DNA of 9,411 nt from Marinobacterium sp. xm-d-530 (GCA_949499045.1 CATEEE010000256.1:1-9411); one strand, 5' to 3'; counted from the stretch's first letter, positions 1-6,678 are shown. The notes: generated by a model not told the origin, from the letters alone. Translations and numbers: made by a program.

Positions 1-41
1 AAGAAAAACATCTAGGTTACTAATCAAAGGAGAAGACCCTG

Positions 42-1325
42 ATGTCTAAATCAACAATGTTTAAATCTGCTGCACTAGCCTTAGCTGTCTCTGCAACGAA
101 CCTTGCAATGGCTGCTGATACGATCAAAGTGGGCGTACTCCACTCTCTATCAGGTACTATGGCGATCAGTGAAACAACACTGAAAGATACCATGCTGATG
201 TTGATCGAAGAGCAGAACAAAAAGGGCGGTCTGCTAGGCAAACAGCTTGAACCCGTTGTAGTCGATCCAGCGTCTAACTGGCCACTGTTCGCAGAGAAAG
301 CGCGTGAGTTGATTGAGAAAGAGAAGGTAGATGCGATCTTCGGTGCTTGGACATCGGTATCACGCAAATCGGTTCTGCCGGTTATTGAAGAGCTAGACAG
401 CCTAATGTTCTACCCCGTTCAGTATGAAGGTGAAGAGTCATCTAAAAACGTTTTTTACACAGGTGCAGCGCCTAACCAGCAAGCGATACCTGCTGTTGAT
501 TATTTGATGAATGAACTAGGCGTAGAGCGCTGGGTACTAGCTGGTACTGACTATGTCTACCCACGCACTACCAACAAAATTTTGGATGCCTACCTGAAAG
601 CGGCCGGTGTTGCTGAAGAGGACATTATGGTGAACTACACGCCATTTGGTCACTCTGATTGGCAGTCGATTGTATCGGACATTAAGAAGTTCGGTTCAGC
701 AGGTAAAAAGACAGCTGTTGTTTCAACGATTAACGGTGATGCCAACGTTCCATTTTACAAAGAGCTAGGTTCACAGGGTATTAGCTCAGAAGATATTCCT
801 GTGGTTGCCTTCTCGGTAGGTGAAGAGGAACTTTCAGGTATGGATACGGGTCCGCTAGTCGGTCACCTGGCCGCTTGGAACTACTTCATGAGTGTTGATA
901 GCGAGGTAAATGATGAGTTTATCGAAAACTGGCACGCATTCATTGGTAACGAAGATCGTGTAACCAATGACCCTATGGAAGCACATTACATTGGCTTCAA
1001 TATGTGGGCTAAGGCTGTAGAGAAAGCAGGTACTACTGACCCATCTGCTGTTCAAGATGCTCTGATCGGTGTTTCTGTACCTAACCTCACAGGTGGTCTA
1101 TCTACCATGATGCCTAACCACCACATTTCTAAACCGGTTCTGATCGGTGAGATTCAGGACGATGGTCAATTTGAAGTGGTCTCTTCAACCTCAGGTTTGG
1201 TGGTTGGTGATGCATGGTCTGACTTCCTAGAGGGCTCAAAGGACCTAATCTCTGATTGGCGCCAACCTCTATCTTGCGGTAACTACAACGTGAAGACCGC
1301 AACCTGTTCTGGACAGAACTTCTAA
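42..1325 (+). CDS. urtA: Urea ABC transporter, periplasmic urea-binding protein UrtA
   Basis: Substrate-binding protein that captures urea in the periplasm and delivers it to the UrtBC membrane channel. The 427-residue product matches the usual UrtA length. It opens with a Sec-type signal peptide (basic start, hydrophobic stretch from about residue 9, likely cleavage after AMA at 24), followed by the IKVGVLHSLSGTMAISE segment typical of the family; type 1 binding-protein fold features such as GAWTSVSRKSVLPV and YPVQYEGEE follow. The only two cysteines, C412 and C422, sit near the C-terminus and could form a disulfide after export. The ATG is chosen because AAAGGAGA (26-33) lies at good distance and the signal peptide starts right there. 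First gene of the urt cluster; a strong terminator follows it. Its promoter lies left of the window, since only 41 bases of leader are visible. Family assignment is secure; urea rather than a short amide as substrate is inferred from the urease neighbours and the complete urtABCDE order. Confidence 0.97.
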   Translation: MSKSTMFKSAALALAVSATNLAMAADTIKVGVLHSLSGTMAISETTLKDTMLMLIEEQNKKGGLLGKQLEPVVVDPASNWPLFAEKARELIEKEKVDAIFGAWTSVSRKSVLPVIEELDSLMFYPVQYEGEESSKNVFYTGAAPNQQAIPAVDYLMNELGVERWVLAGTDYVYPRTTNKILDAYLKAAGVAEEDIMVNYTPFGHSDWQSIVSDIKKFGSAGKKTAVVSTINGDANVPFYKELGSQGISSEDIPVVAFSVGEEELSGMDTGPLVGHLAAWNYFMSVDSEVNDEFIENWHAFIGNEDRVTNDPMEAHYIGFNMWAKAVEKAGTTDPSAVQDALIGVSVPNLTGGLSTMMPNHHISKPVLIGEIQDDGQFEVVSSTSGLVVGDAWSDFLEGSKDLISDWRQPLSCGNYNVKTATCSGQNF

Positions 1326-1347
1326 TCTTTCTTAACAAGAATAGACC

Positions 1348-1373
1348 AGGCGGCAGTTACTGCCGCCTTTTTT
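1348..1373 (+). terminator. Intrinsic terminator between urtA and urtB (partial attenuator)
   Basis: A perfect stem GGCGGCAG (1349-1356) / CTGCCGCC (1360-1367) with a TTA loop, extended by one A-T pair (1348/1368), is followed by six T residues (1368-1373). It sits 23 nt after the urtA stop and 21 nt before the urtB start. Because urtB-E have no visible promoter of their own in the 69-nt gap, the simplest reading is partial termination that leaves urtA messenger in excess over the membrane and ATPase genes. The hairpin could also protect the urtA 3' end from exonucleases. The structure is seen directly; the role is inferred. Confidence 0.9.
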
Positions 1374-1394
1374 CCACCTGTAAGGAATCTCATT

Positions 1395-3008
1395 ATGATG
1401 CGATCTTTATGCAAATCGCTTCTAAGCTCTCTGATGCTGATTATGTCACTCGCTGCTCTGCCTGTTTTAGCAGGCGAAGCTGAGTTTAATCAGTACGAAG
1501 AGAAACTAACAAAAGCAAAGTTTACTGAAAAGTCACAGATCATCAGTGATTGGATGGCTGCCGATTCTGGTGAGGCCTTGTCGTTGATGCAAATGATGCT
1601 GGATAGCCAGCTCTACTACCACAAAAAAGAGAAACAGCTCTACCGAGTCGAGAAGGCAGAAAAGGGAGCTGAGGCTTTCAAGCTTCGAGATGGTAGTTCG
1701 GTTGTAATCGCAAATAAGCGTCACTTTAAACGCGTCAGTATCAATAACACTTTGCGTTCTGAATTTGGTGCACTGCTTTCGACAGCGGCTCTTCTAGCAG
1801 AGAGTCCCGTTGAACGACGCAGTGCAGCCTTAGATTTGATTGGAACCGCAACCCCAGAGGTGGTGGGGCAATTGCGAGAACTGATTAAGTCTGAATCCAA
1901 TATCTCTGTCCAAGAGGCCTTTAATATTGTGCTAGCGGTGGCCGATCTCAATAGCGATGAAGCATCGTTAGTTGAAGCTGCCATTTCAACGCTTGCGAAT
2001 ACTCTCGAGCCCTCGGCACTCGCAGCGTTAACTGAGTTTGTTGAGCGCACCAGTGATGAGCAGTTATTAGCCGCGGCCAATAAGGCCATTCAAACACACC
2101 ATGATCAGGCCTCTTTTTACTCAGGTGTTGAGACAGTCTACTTCGGACTCAGTTTAGGTTCGGTATTGGTGCTTGCTGGTATTGGGTTGGCGATTACCTT
2201 TGGTGTTATGGGTGTGATCAATATGGCCCATGGTGAGTTGATTATGATCGGCGCCTATACAACCTATGTGGTTCAGTTGTTGATGCCTAACTCGATTGAA
2301 TACTCACTGTTTGTTGCGATTCCAGCCGCATTTGTTGTCTCAGGTCTTGTTGGTATCGCCATTGAACGAGGCGTTATACGTTTCTTGTACGGCCGACCAC
2401 TAGAAACCTTGTTGGCCACCTTCGGTATCTCACTGGTGTTACAACAAGCGGTTCGCTCGATTTTCTCGCCACTTAATCGAAGTGTTGAAACGCCTTCATG
2501 GATGGCGGGTTCAATCGAGATCAATCCGCTTCTATCGCTGACTGAGAGCCGCCTTTACATCATATTCTTCTGTCTCTTTGTCTTTGTTGCACTCTCTCTC
2601 GTCATGAAACGAACTCGCCTAGGTCTTCAGGTGCGTGCCGTGTCACAGAACCGCGCGATGGCTCGTGCCATGGGTGTTCGCTCAGAGTGGGTCGATGCGA
2701 TGACCTTTGGTTTAGGTTCGGGTGTTGCGGGTGTCGCGGGTGTGGCTCTTTCTCAGCTTACCAACGTGGGACCGAATTTAGGTCAGGCTTACATTATCGA
2801 CTCCTTTATGGTGGTCGTCTTTGGCGGTGTCGGAAACCTTTGGGGAACACTGGTTGCAGGGTTAAGCCTTGGTCTTGCTAACAAAGTGATGGAACCATGG
2901 GCTGGTGCTGTTTTAGCAAAAATCCTAGTGCTTGTGTTCATTATTCTCTTCATCCAAAAGCGTCCGCGTGGTTTGTTTCCACAACGTGGCAGAGCAGCGG
3001 AGGGTTAA
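1395..3008 (+). CDS. urtB: Urea ABC transporter permease UrtB, with large N-terminal periplasmic domain
   Basis: One of two inner-membrane permeases that form the urea path (LivH-like branch of the branched-chain amino acid permease family). The 537 residues divide into a signal-like hydrophobic segment (about 5-26, possible cleavage after VLA), a hydrophilic helical region to about 240, then a LivH-type membrane domain from about 248 to 521. The signature GVINMAHGELIMIGAY is at 273-288; the cytoplasmic coupling loop (RTRLGLQVRAVSQNRA, about 406-421) contacts the ATPase, and GNLWGTLVAG lies at 480-489. LivH itself is only about 300 residues; the extra N-terminal domain is usual in proteobacterial UrtB, but I know no defined function for it. 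The first of two consecutive ATG codons is used, with AAGGA at 1382-1386 upstream; the second (1398) cannot be excluded. urtC starts 4 nt after the stop. Confidence 0.95.
   Translation: MMRSLCKSLLSSLMLIMSLAALPVLAGEAEFNQYEEKLTKAKFTEKSQIISDWMAADSGEALSLMQMMLDSQLYYHKKEKQLYRVEKAEKGAEAFKLRDGSSVVIANKRHFKRVSINNTLRSEFGALLSTAALLAESPVERRSAALDLIGTATPEVVGQLRELIKSESNISVQEAFNIVLAVADLNSDEASLVEAAISTLANTLEPSALAALTEFVERTSDEQLLAAANKAIQTHHDQASFYSGVETVYFGLSLGSVLVLAGIGLAITFGVMGVINMAHGELIMIGAYTTYVVQLLMPNSIEYSLFVAIPAAFVVSGLVGIAIERGVIRFLYGRPLETLLATFGISLVLQQAVRSIFSPLNRSVETPSWMAGSIEINPLLSLTESRLYIIFFCLFVFVALSLVMKRTRLGLQVRAVSQNRAMARAMGVRSEWVDAMTFGLGSGVAGVAGVALSQLTNVGPNLGQAYIIDSFMVVVFGGVGNLWGTLVAGLSLGLANKVMEPWAGAVLAKILVLVFIILFIQKRPRGLFPQRGRAAEG
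2999..3004 (+). promoter_or_regulatory. Ribosome binding site that sets the urtC start
   Basis: GGAGGG lies inside the last codons of urtB, 8 nt before the ATG at 3013. It decides between that ATG and the in-frame ATG at 2932 inside urtB, which would add 27 non-family residues. Confidence 0.85.
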
Positions 3009-3012
3009 TTCG

Positions 3013-4095
3013 ATGTTTCTATTACAGATCCTTAAAAACGATAAGGGCGGGCGTTGGCTCATCGGCTTATTGATCGCTCTGATTGTTGCCGTACCGGTAC
3101 TTAACAGCCTACCAGCTGATTCAGCTCTGCATGTGCCGACATACACTATTTCTCTATTAGGTAAATACCTAACACTGGCGCTATTAGCGGTTGCTGTCGA
3201 CCTGGTCTGGGGCTACCTAGGGATTCTTACTCTGGGTCATGCTGCATTCTTTGCACTGGGCGGCTACGCAATGGGCATGTACTTAATGCGACAAATCGGT
3301 GATCGAGGTGTCTATGGTAATCCTGATCTACCAGACTTCATGGTCTTTCTTAACTGGCAGGAGTTGCCCTGGTTTTGGAGTGGGTTTGATCAGTTCTGGT
3401 TCGCGGCCCTGATGGTCTTAATAGTGCCCGGCTTGTTGGCCTATGTCTTTGGGGCATTAGCCTTTAGATCTCGCGTATCAGGCGTCTACCTATCGATTAT
3501 CACTCAAGCGTTAACCTACGCGTTGATGCTGGCGTTCTATCGTAATGAGATGGGCTTCGGTGGCAACAATGGCCTGACAGATTTTAAAGATATCATCGGT
3601 TTCAGTCTGTCAGATGATACGACCAAGATTGGACTCTTTATCGCCAGTGCAGTGGCTCTAATAGTCGGATATCTAATCAGTCGTGCCTTGACAGAAAGCC
3701 GTGCTGGTCGGGCCTGTGTGGCGGTTCGTGATGCCGAATCACGCGCTCGCTTTATGGGCTACCGAGTTGAAAACATCAAACTTTGGGTGTTCACCATTTC
3801 AGCGATGATTGCTGGCGTCGCGGGTGCACTCTATGTCCCACAGGTTGGCATTATTAACCCGAATGAATTTTCACCTCTGAACTCCATTGAGGTAGTGGTT
3901 TGGGTCGCTGTGGGTGGTCGAGCGTCACTCTATGGTGCGGTTATTGGGGCCCTATTGATTAACTATGCGAAATCTTACTTTACCGTTGAACTTCCGGATG
4001 TTTGGCTATTCGCTTTGGGCGGTCTGTTTGTATTAGTAACACTCTTCTTACCCAAAGGGGTGGTAGGTCTAATTCGTAAAAAGGAGACCGTCTAA
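3013..4095 (+). CDS. urtC: Urea ABC transporter permease UrtC
   Basis: Second inner-membrane permease of the urea importer (LivM-like), pairing with UrtB. From ATG 3013 the product is 360 residues, in the usual size range. The protein starts with a short cytoplasmic tail and a first membrane segment near residues 16-33; further segments surround the signature GYLGILTLGHAAFFALGGY (67-85). GGNNGLTDF (183-191) is typical of UrtC/LivM, and the coupling loop with AGRACVAVRDAESRARFMGY (231-250) should dock on the ATPase. The last hydrophobic segment runs about 334-350 and a basic tail RKKETV ends the protein. The reading frame is open further upstream to an ATG at 2932, but the Shine-Dalgarno placement and loss of similarity argue for 3013. 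It begins 4 nt after urtB, and its stop overlaps the urtD ATG by one base (TAATG), so translation is probably coupled. Confidence 0.94.
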   Translation: MFLLQILKNDKGGRWLIGLLIALIVAVPVLNSLPADSALHVPTYTISLLGKYLTLALLAVAVDLVWGYLGILTLGHAAFFALGGYAMGMYLMRQIGDRGVYGNPDLPDFMVFLNWQELPWFWSGFDQFWFAALMVLIVPGLLAYVFGALAFRSRVSGVYLSIITQALTYALMLAFYRNEMGFGGNNGLTDFKDIIGFSLSDDTTKIGLFIASAVALIVGYLISRALTESRAGRACVAVRDAESRARFMGYRVENIKLWVFTISAMIAGVAGALYVPQVGIINPNEFSPLNSIEVVVWVAVGGRASLYGAVIGALLINYAKSYFTVELPDVWLFALGGLFVLVTLFLPKGVVGLIRKKETV

Positions 4096-4931
4096 TGTCT
4101 GGGTTCTCACTGCAAGAGTTTATGCGTCGTGATCAGGTCTTCGATATTGTGAATGCCGCACAGAGTGACCAACTCAATGTCGATAAGCAGATCCTTCTCT
4201 ATCTTGAAGGGCTATCGGTCAGTTTTGATGGCTTTAAAGCGATCAATGATCTCAATCTCTACATTCGAGATGGAGAGTTGCGCTGCATCATTGGTCCAAA
4301 TGGTGCCGGCAAAACCACCATGATGGATATCATTACCGGTAAGACTAAACCTGATACTGGCACCGCCTATTTTGGTCAAACGATTGACCTACTCAATATG
4401 GATGAACCCGCCATTGCTGAAGCTGGGATAGGGCGTAAGTTTCAAAAACCGACTGTCTTTGAAAACCTATCGGTATTTGCCAACCTGGAGTTGGCGATGG
4501 CACAAAATCGAGATTTTATCTCCCTATACAGTGCTAAGCTCAACACCGAACAGTCAGATCGAATTGCGGACGTGCAGCAGTTGATCGGTTTGGCGGATCA
4601 CACCTTTAAATTGGCAGGTGCCTTGTCGCACGGACAGAAACAGTGGTTAGAGATTGGCATGCTGTTAATGCAACGCCCACGACTGCTGTTGGTGGATGAA
4701 CCTGTTGCGGGCATGACGCACCAAGAGATGGATAAAACAGCCGAGCTACTGATCTCTTTAGCGGGTAAACACTCAGTGGTGGTAGTCGAACACGATATGG
4801 AGTTTGTTCGAAACCTCTCTGAGGGTGGTCGAACGGTGAGCGTGCTGCATCAGGGGTCGGTTTTAGCCGAAGGGACCATGGATCAAGTACAGAATGACGA
4901 CCGCGTTAAGCAGGTCTACTTAGGGGAGTAG
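4095..4931 (+). CDS. urtD: Urea ABC transporter ATP-binding protein UrtD
   Basis: Cytoplasmic ATPase of the urea importer, expected to pair with UrtE under the UrtBC channel. The 278 residues start with about 35 residues before the ABC core. Walker A is GPNGAGKTT (67-75), the Q-loop glutamine is Q117 (GRKFQKPTVF), the signature is LSHGQ (177-181) in place of LSGGQ, Walker B is LLLVDEP (197-203) with catalytic E202, and the switch histidine is H233 (VVEHD). GRKFQKPTVFENL and LSHGQKQWLEIG are, to my knowledge, characteristic of UrtD as opposed to LivG, so the histidine in the signature is a family trait and not damage. AAGGAG at 4081-4086 sits before the ATG, which overlaps the urtC stop. The gap to urtE is 4 nt. 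Confidence 0.96.
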   Translation: MSGFSLQEFMRRDQVFDIVNAAQSDQLNVDKQILLYLEGLSVSFDGFKAINDLNLYIRDGELRCIIGPNGAGKTTMMDIITGKTKPDTGTAYFGQTIDLLNMDEPAIAEAGIGRKFQKPTVFENLSVFANLELAMAQNRDFISLYSAKLNTEQSDRIADVQQLIGLADHTFKLAGALSHGQKQWLEIGMLLMQRPRLLLVDEPVAGMTHQEMDKTAELLISLAGKHSVVVVEHDMEFVRNLSEGGRTVSVLHQGSVLAEGTMDQVQNDDRVKQVYLGE

Positions 4932-4935
4932 TGGG

Positions 4936-5631
4936 ATGCTTGAACTTAACAAAGTAAATCAGTTTTATGGTGAAAGCCATACTCTTTGGGATCTCGACTT
5001 GACCGTCAAAGAGGGTGAGTGCAGCGTTTTAATGGGGCGAAATGGCGTGGGTAAAACGACGCTATTGGATTGTGTAATGGGGCATAACAAGATAAAACAG
5101 GGCGAGATTCGCTTCATGGGTGAGGATATCTCTAAGCTCACCGTTGAGAAACGCCCTTACATTGGCATTGGGTATGTGCCACAGGGTCGTCAAATTTTTC
5201 CTTTGATGACGGTAGAAGAGAATCTTCAGATAGGTTTGCCTGTTTTGCCACGTGGTGCACGTAAGATACCCGACTATATTTTTGATCTATTCCCCGTTTT
5301 AAAAGAGATGCTAGCTCGTCGCGGTGGGGATCTAAGTGGTGGACAACAGCAGCAGTTAGCCATCGCTCGAGCGCTTGTAGTGAATCCCAAATTGTTGATT
5401 CTGGACGAGCCCACAGAGGGTATTCAGCCCAACATTGTCCAGCATATTGGCGATATTATTCGCCAATTGAATCAAGAGCTTGGCCTGACGGTACTGCTCG
5501 TTGAGCAGAAGCTCCCGTTTGCTCGAAAAGTCGGTGATGTCTTCACACTGCTGGATCGTGGTCGTAATGTTGCTGCTGGCTCAATGGATCAACTTGATGA
5601 TACATTGGTTTCAAAGTATCTAACGGTTTAA
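4936..5631 (+). CDS. urtE: Urea ABC transporter ATP-binding protein UrtE
   Basis: Second cytoplasmic ATPase of the urea importer (LivF-like branch), 231 residues, normal length. Walker A is GRNGVGKTT (34-42), Q-loop Q83 (YVPQGRQIFPLMTVEENL), signature LSGGQ (133-137) followed by QQQLAIARAL, Walker B LLILDEP (153-159) with catalytic E158, then TEGIQPNIV, typical of UrtE. The position of the switch histidine holds Q191 (LLVEQKLPFAR), as is usual in LivF/UrtE. It therefore complements UrtD, which has the histidine but a variant signature. The start is supported by GGGGAG at 4923-4928, placed inside the end of urtD. ureD follows after 8 nt, so importer and urease maturation gene are almost certainly on one transcript. 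Confidence 0.96.
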   Translation: MLELNKVNQFYGESHTLWDLDLTVKEGECSVLMGRNGVGKTTLLDCVMGHNKIKQGEIRFMGEDISKLTVEKRPYIGIGYVPQGRQIFPLMTVEENLQIGLPVLPRGARKIPDYIFDLFPVLKEMLARRGGDLSGGQQQQLAIARALVVNPKLLILDEPTEGIQPNIVQHIGDIIRQLNQELGLTVLLVEQKLPFARKVGDVFTLLDRGRNVAAGSMDQLDDTLVSKYLTV

Positions 5632-5635
5632 GGGA
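5630..5635 (+). promoter_or_regulatory. Ribosome binding site for ureD, overlapping the urtE stop
   Basis: AAGGGA overlaps the urtE stop codon and stands only 4 nt before the GTG at 5640. This is a tighter spacing than for the neighbours. It supports GTG as the start but suggests modest initiation or coupling to urtE translation. Confidence 0.6.
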
Positions 5636-5639
5636 TTTT

Positions 5640-6464
5640 GTGAACGCACTGACTAGTCGCCAAGGGTGGCATGCTGAACTGACTCTCGGGTACCAACTGC
5701 GTGGGGAAAAGACGCGATTGGTAGACTCCAAACGAGAGGGACCGCTTGCGGTTCAGCGCGCTTTTTATCCAGAGGGTGAGGTTTGCCACACCTACCTTCT
5801 TCATCCTCCAGGGGGCGTTGTTGCGGGCGATGACCTCAATATCAATTTGACGGTCTCAAAGGATGCAAAGGTTCTTCTTACGACCCCGGGTGCAACTAAG
5901 TTTTATCGCTCTATTGGCCCTGTGGCTGAGGTTTTCCAACGCTTGGATGTCGCCTGTGAAGGCTCTCTAGAGTGGATGCCGCTTGAGAACATCTTTTTCC
6001 CTGGTACCCAATCTCATATTGTGACCGAGGTGCATTTAGAGTCTGGAGCACACTTTATTGGCTGGGAGATCAACTGTTTTGGTCGTCCCTCTAATGAAGA
6101 GCGTTTCGATACGGGACGGATAAGTTCAGAGATGCGAATTTATCGGGACGGTGAACCTGTGTTGTTTGATCGATTTGCAACTGATGCAAACTCTCTGATC
6201 GACAGTGCGATTGGCTTAAAAGGGGTGTCAGGTTATGCTTCGATGGTTGCAACAGTTGATGACCAGGATCTGTTAGAACAGGTGCAACAACTGCTTTCAA
6301 ATGACCCTCTTTCAGGTGCCACCATGATGGATGGTCTACTGGTGGTCCGCACCATTTCGGAGCAGAGTCAGGAGGTTATCTCCCTCTTTTCCAAGGTTTG
6401 GCACCTTATTCGCCCCCGATCCCTTGGTAAAGAGGCTGTAGTGCCTCGTATTTGGGCAACTTGA
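5640..6464 (+). CDS. ureD: Urease accessory protein UreD (UreH), nickel-site maturation scaffold
   Basis: UreD binds apo-urease and, with UreF and UreG, forms the complex that activates the nickel site; it acts in the cytoplasm and is not part of the final enzyme. The 274-residue length is normal. Family segments seen are WHAELTLGYQLRGEKTRL (10-27), AVQRAFYPEGEVCHTYLLHP (37-56), PPGGVVAGDDLNI (56-68) and TTPGATKFYRS (81-91), with LEWMPLENIFFPG further on. The start is a GTG; no ATG exists nearby in frame that would keep the conserved N-terminal segment. It sits 8 nt after urtE and is cut off from ureA by a strong terminator and a separate promoter, in contrast to the common ureDABC order in one operon. 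No damage is visible. UreF and UreG are not in the window. Confidence 0.95.
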   Translation: MNALTSRQGWHAELTLGYQLRGEKTRLVDSKREGPLAVQRAFYPEGEVCHTYLLHPPGGVVAGDDLNINLTVSKDAKVLLTTPGATKFYRSIGPVAEVFQRLDVACEGSLEWMPLENIFFPGTQSHIVTEVHLESGAHFIGWEINCFGRPSNEERFDTGRISSEMRIYRDGEPVLFDRFATDANSLIDSAIGLKGVSGYASMVATVDDQDLLEQVQQLLSNDPLSGATMMDGLLVVRTISEQSQEVISLFSKVWHLIRPRSLGKEAVVPRIWAT

Positions 6465-6478
6465 ACCCAGTTGATTTT

Positions 6479-6507
6479 AAAACGCACTCAAAGAGTGCGT
6501 TTTTTTT
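6479..6507 (+). terminator. Intrinsic terminator after ureD
   Basis: A perfect 11-bp stem, AAAACGCACTC (6479-6489) and GAGTGCGTTTT (6493-6503), with an AAA loop, runs into a tract of eight T (6500-6507). It begins 14 nt after the ureD stop and should end the urt-ureD transcript. The same dyad also resembles an NtrC site (separate entry). The structure is seen directly. Confidence 0.92.
6484..6498. promoter_or_regulatory. Candidate NtrC upstream activator site, embedded in the terminator
   Basis: GCACTCAAAGAGTGC is a GCAC-N7-GTGC palindrome. The enterobacterial NtrC consensus is about TGCAC-C-N5-G-GTGCA, so both half-site cores and their spacing agree, while the outer T/A and the inner C/G are not kept. 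Its centre is about 150 bp before the start predicted for the sigma-54 promoter, a distance at which enhancers of glnA type work. It may also be a coincidence of the terminator stem, which needs a dyad anyway. Confidence 0.45.
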
Positions 6508-6614
6508 GAGAAAAATTCGGTTTAGGAAATCCTATTTTTGTACATTATCGAAGTTTTCAAGATGATGGCTGCAGTTTAGATGATTTTGGACTCTTTTTGG
6601 TTTTTTTATAAAAA

Positions 6615-6631
6615 CTGGTCCCCATTTTGCT
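6615..6631 (+). promoter_or_regulatory. Candidate sigma-54 (RpoN) -24/-12 promoter for ureABCE
   Basis: CTGGTCCCCATTTTGCT matches the sigma-54 pattern YTGGCACGRNNNTTGCW at the essential elements: CTGG on the left, TTGCT on the right, and exactly 10 nt between GG (6617-6618) and GC (6629-6630). Mismatches are confined to the CACG part. The predicted transcription start is near 6642, giving a leader of about 37 nt before ureA. Sigma-54 with NtrC control of urease fits nitrogen-limited expression. Location directly in front of a nitrogen-scavenging operon, after a terminator, strengthens the call; the activity is inferred. Confidence 0.7.
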
Positions 6632-6678
6632 ATGTCTAATTAATTAACTCTCATGAACACCGTCTTAAGGGAAATATC

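Noticed and set aside
1..41. Search for the urtA promoter in the leader
   Set aside because: Only 41 bases are present; apart from the ribosome site I see no credible -10/-35 or -24/-12 element, so the promoter must lie outside the window.
1721..2089. Antisense open frame of 122 codons within urtB
   Set aside because: It lies opposite a conserved coding gene, has low-complexity serine/alanine-rich content, no recognisable domain and no ribosome site. The same applies to the minus-strand frames opposite urtA, ureA, ureB and ureC.
2721..2747. Three imperfect 9-nt tandem units GGTGTNGCN in urtB
   Set aside because: They encode Gly-Val-Ala three times in a membrane helix and differ at third positions, so protein constraint explains them better than a slippage repeat.
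2932..3012. Longer urtC start at the ATG at 2932, giving 387 residues
   Set aside because: The added 27 residues overlap urtB in another frame and do not look like a UrtC N-terminus, while the ATG at 3013 has GGAGGG at ideal spacing.
6586..6612. Possible sigma-70 promoter TTGGAC - 15 nt - TATAAA before ureA
   Set aside because: The -35 matches only three of six positions and the spacer is two short of optimal. The TATA-like box is part of an AT-rich run, and the sigma-54 element next to it is much better. It could still give low basal transcription.
6638..6648. TAATTAATTAA short palindromic run in the ureA leader
   Set aside because: It is simple AT-rich sequence around the predicted transcription start, with no match to an operator I know.
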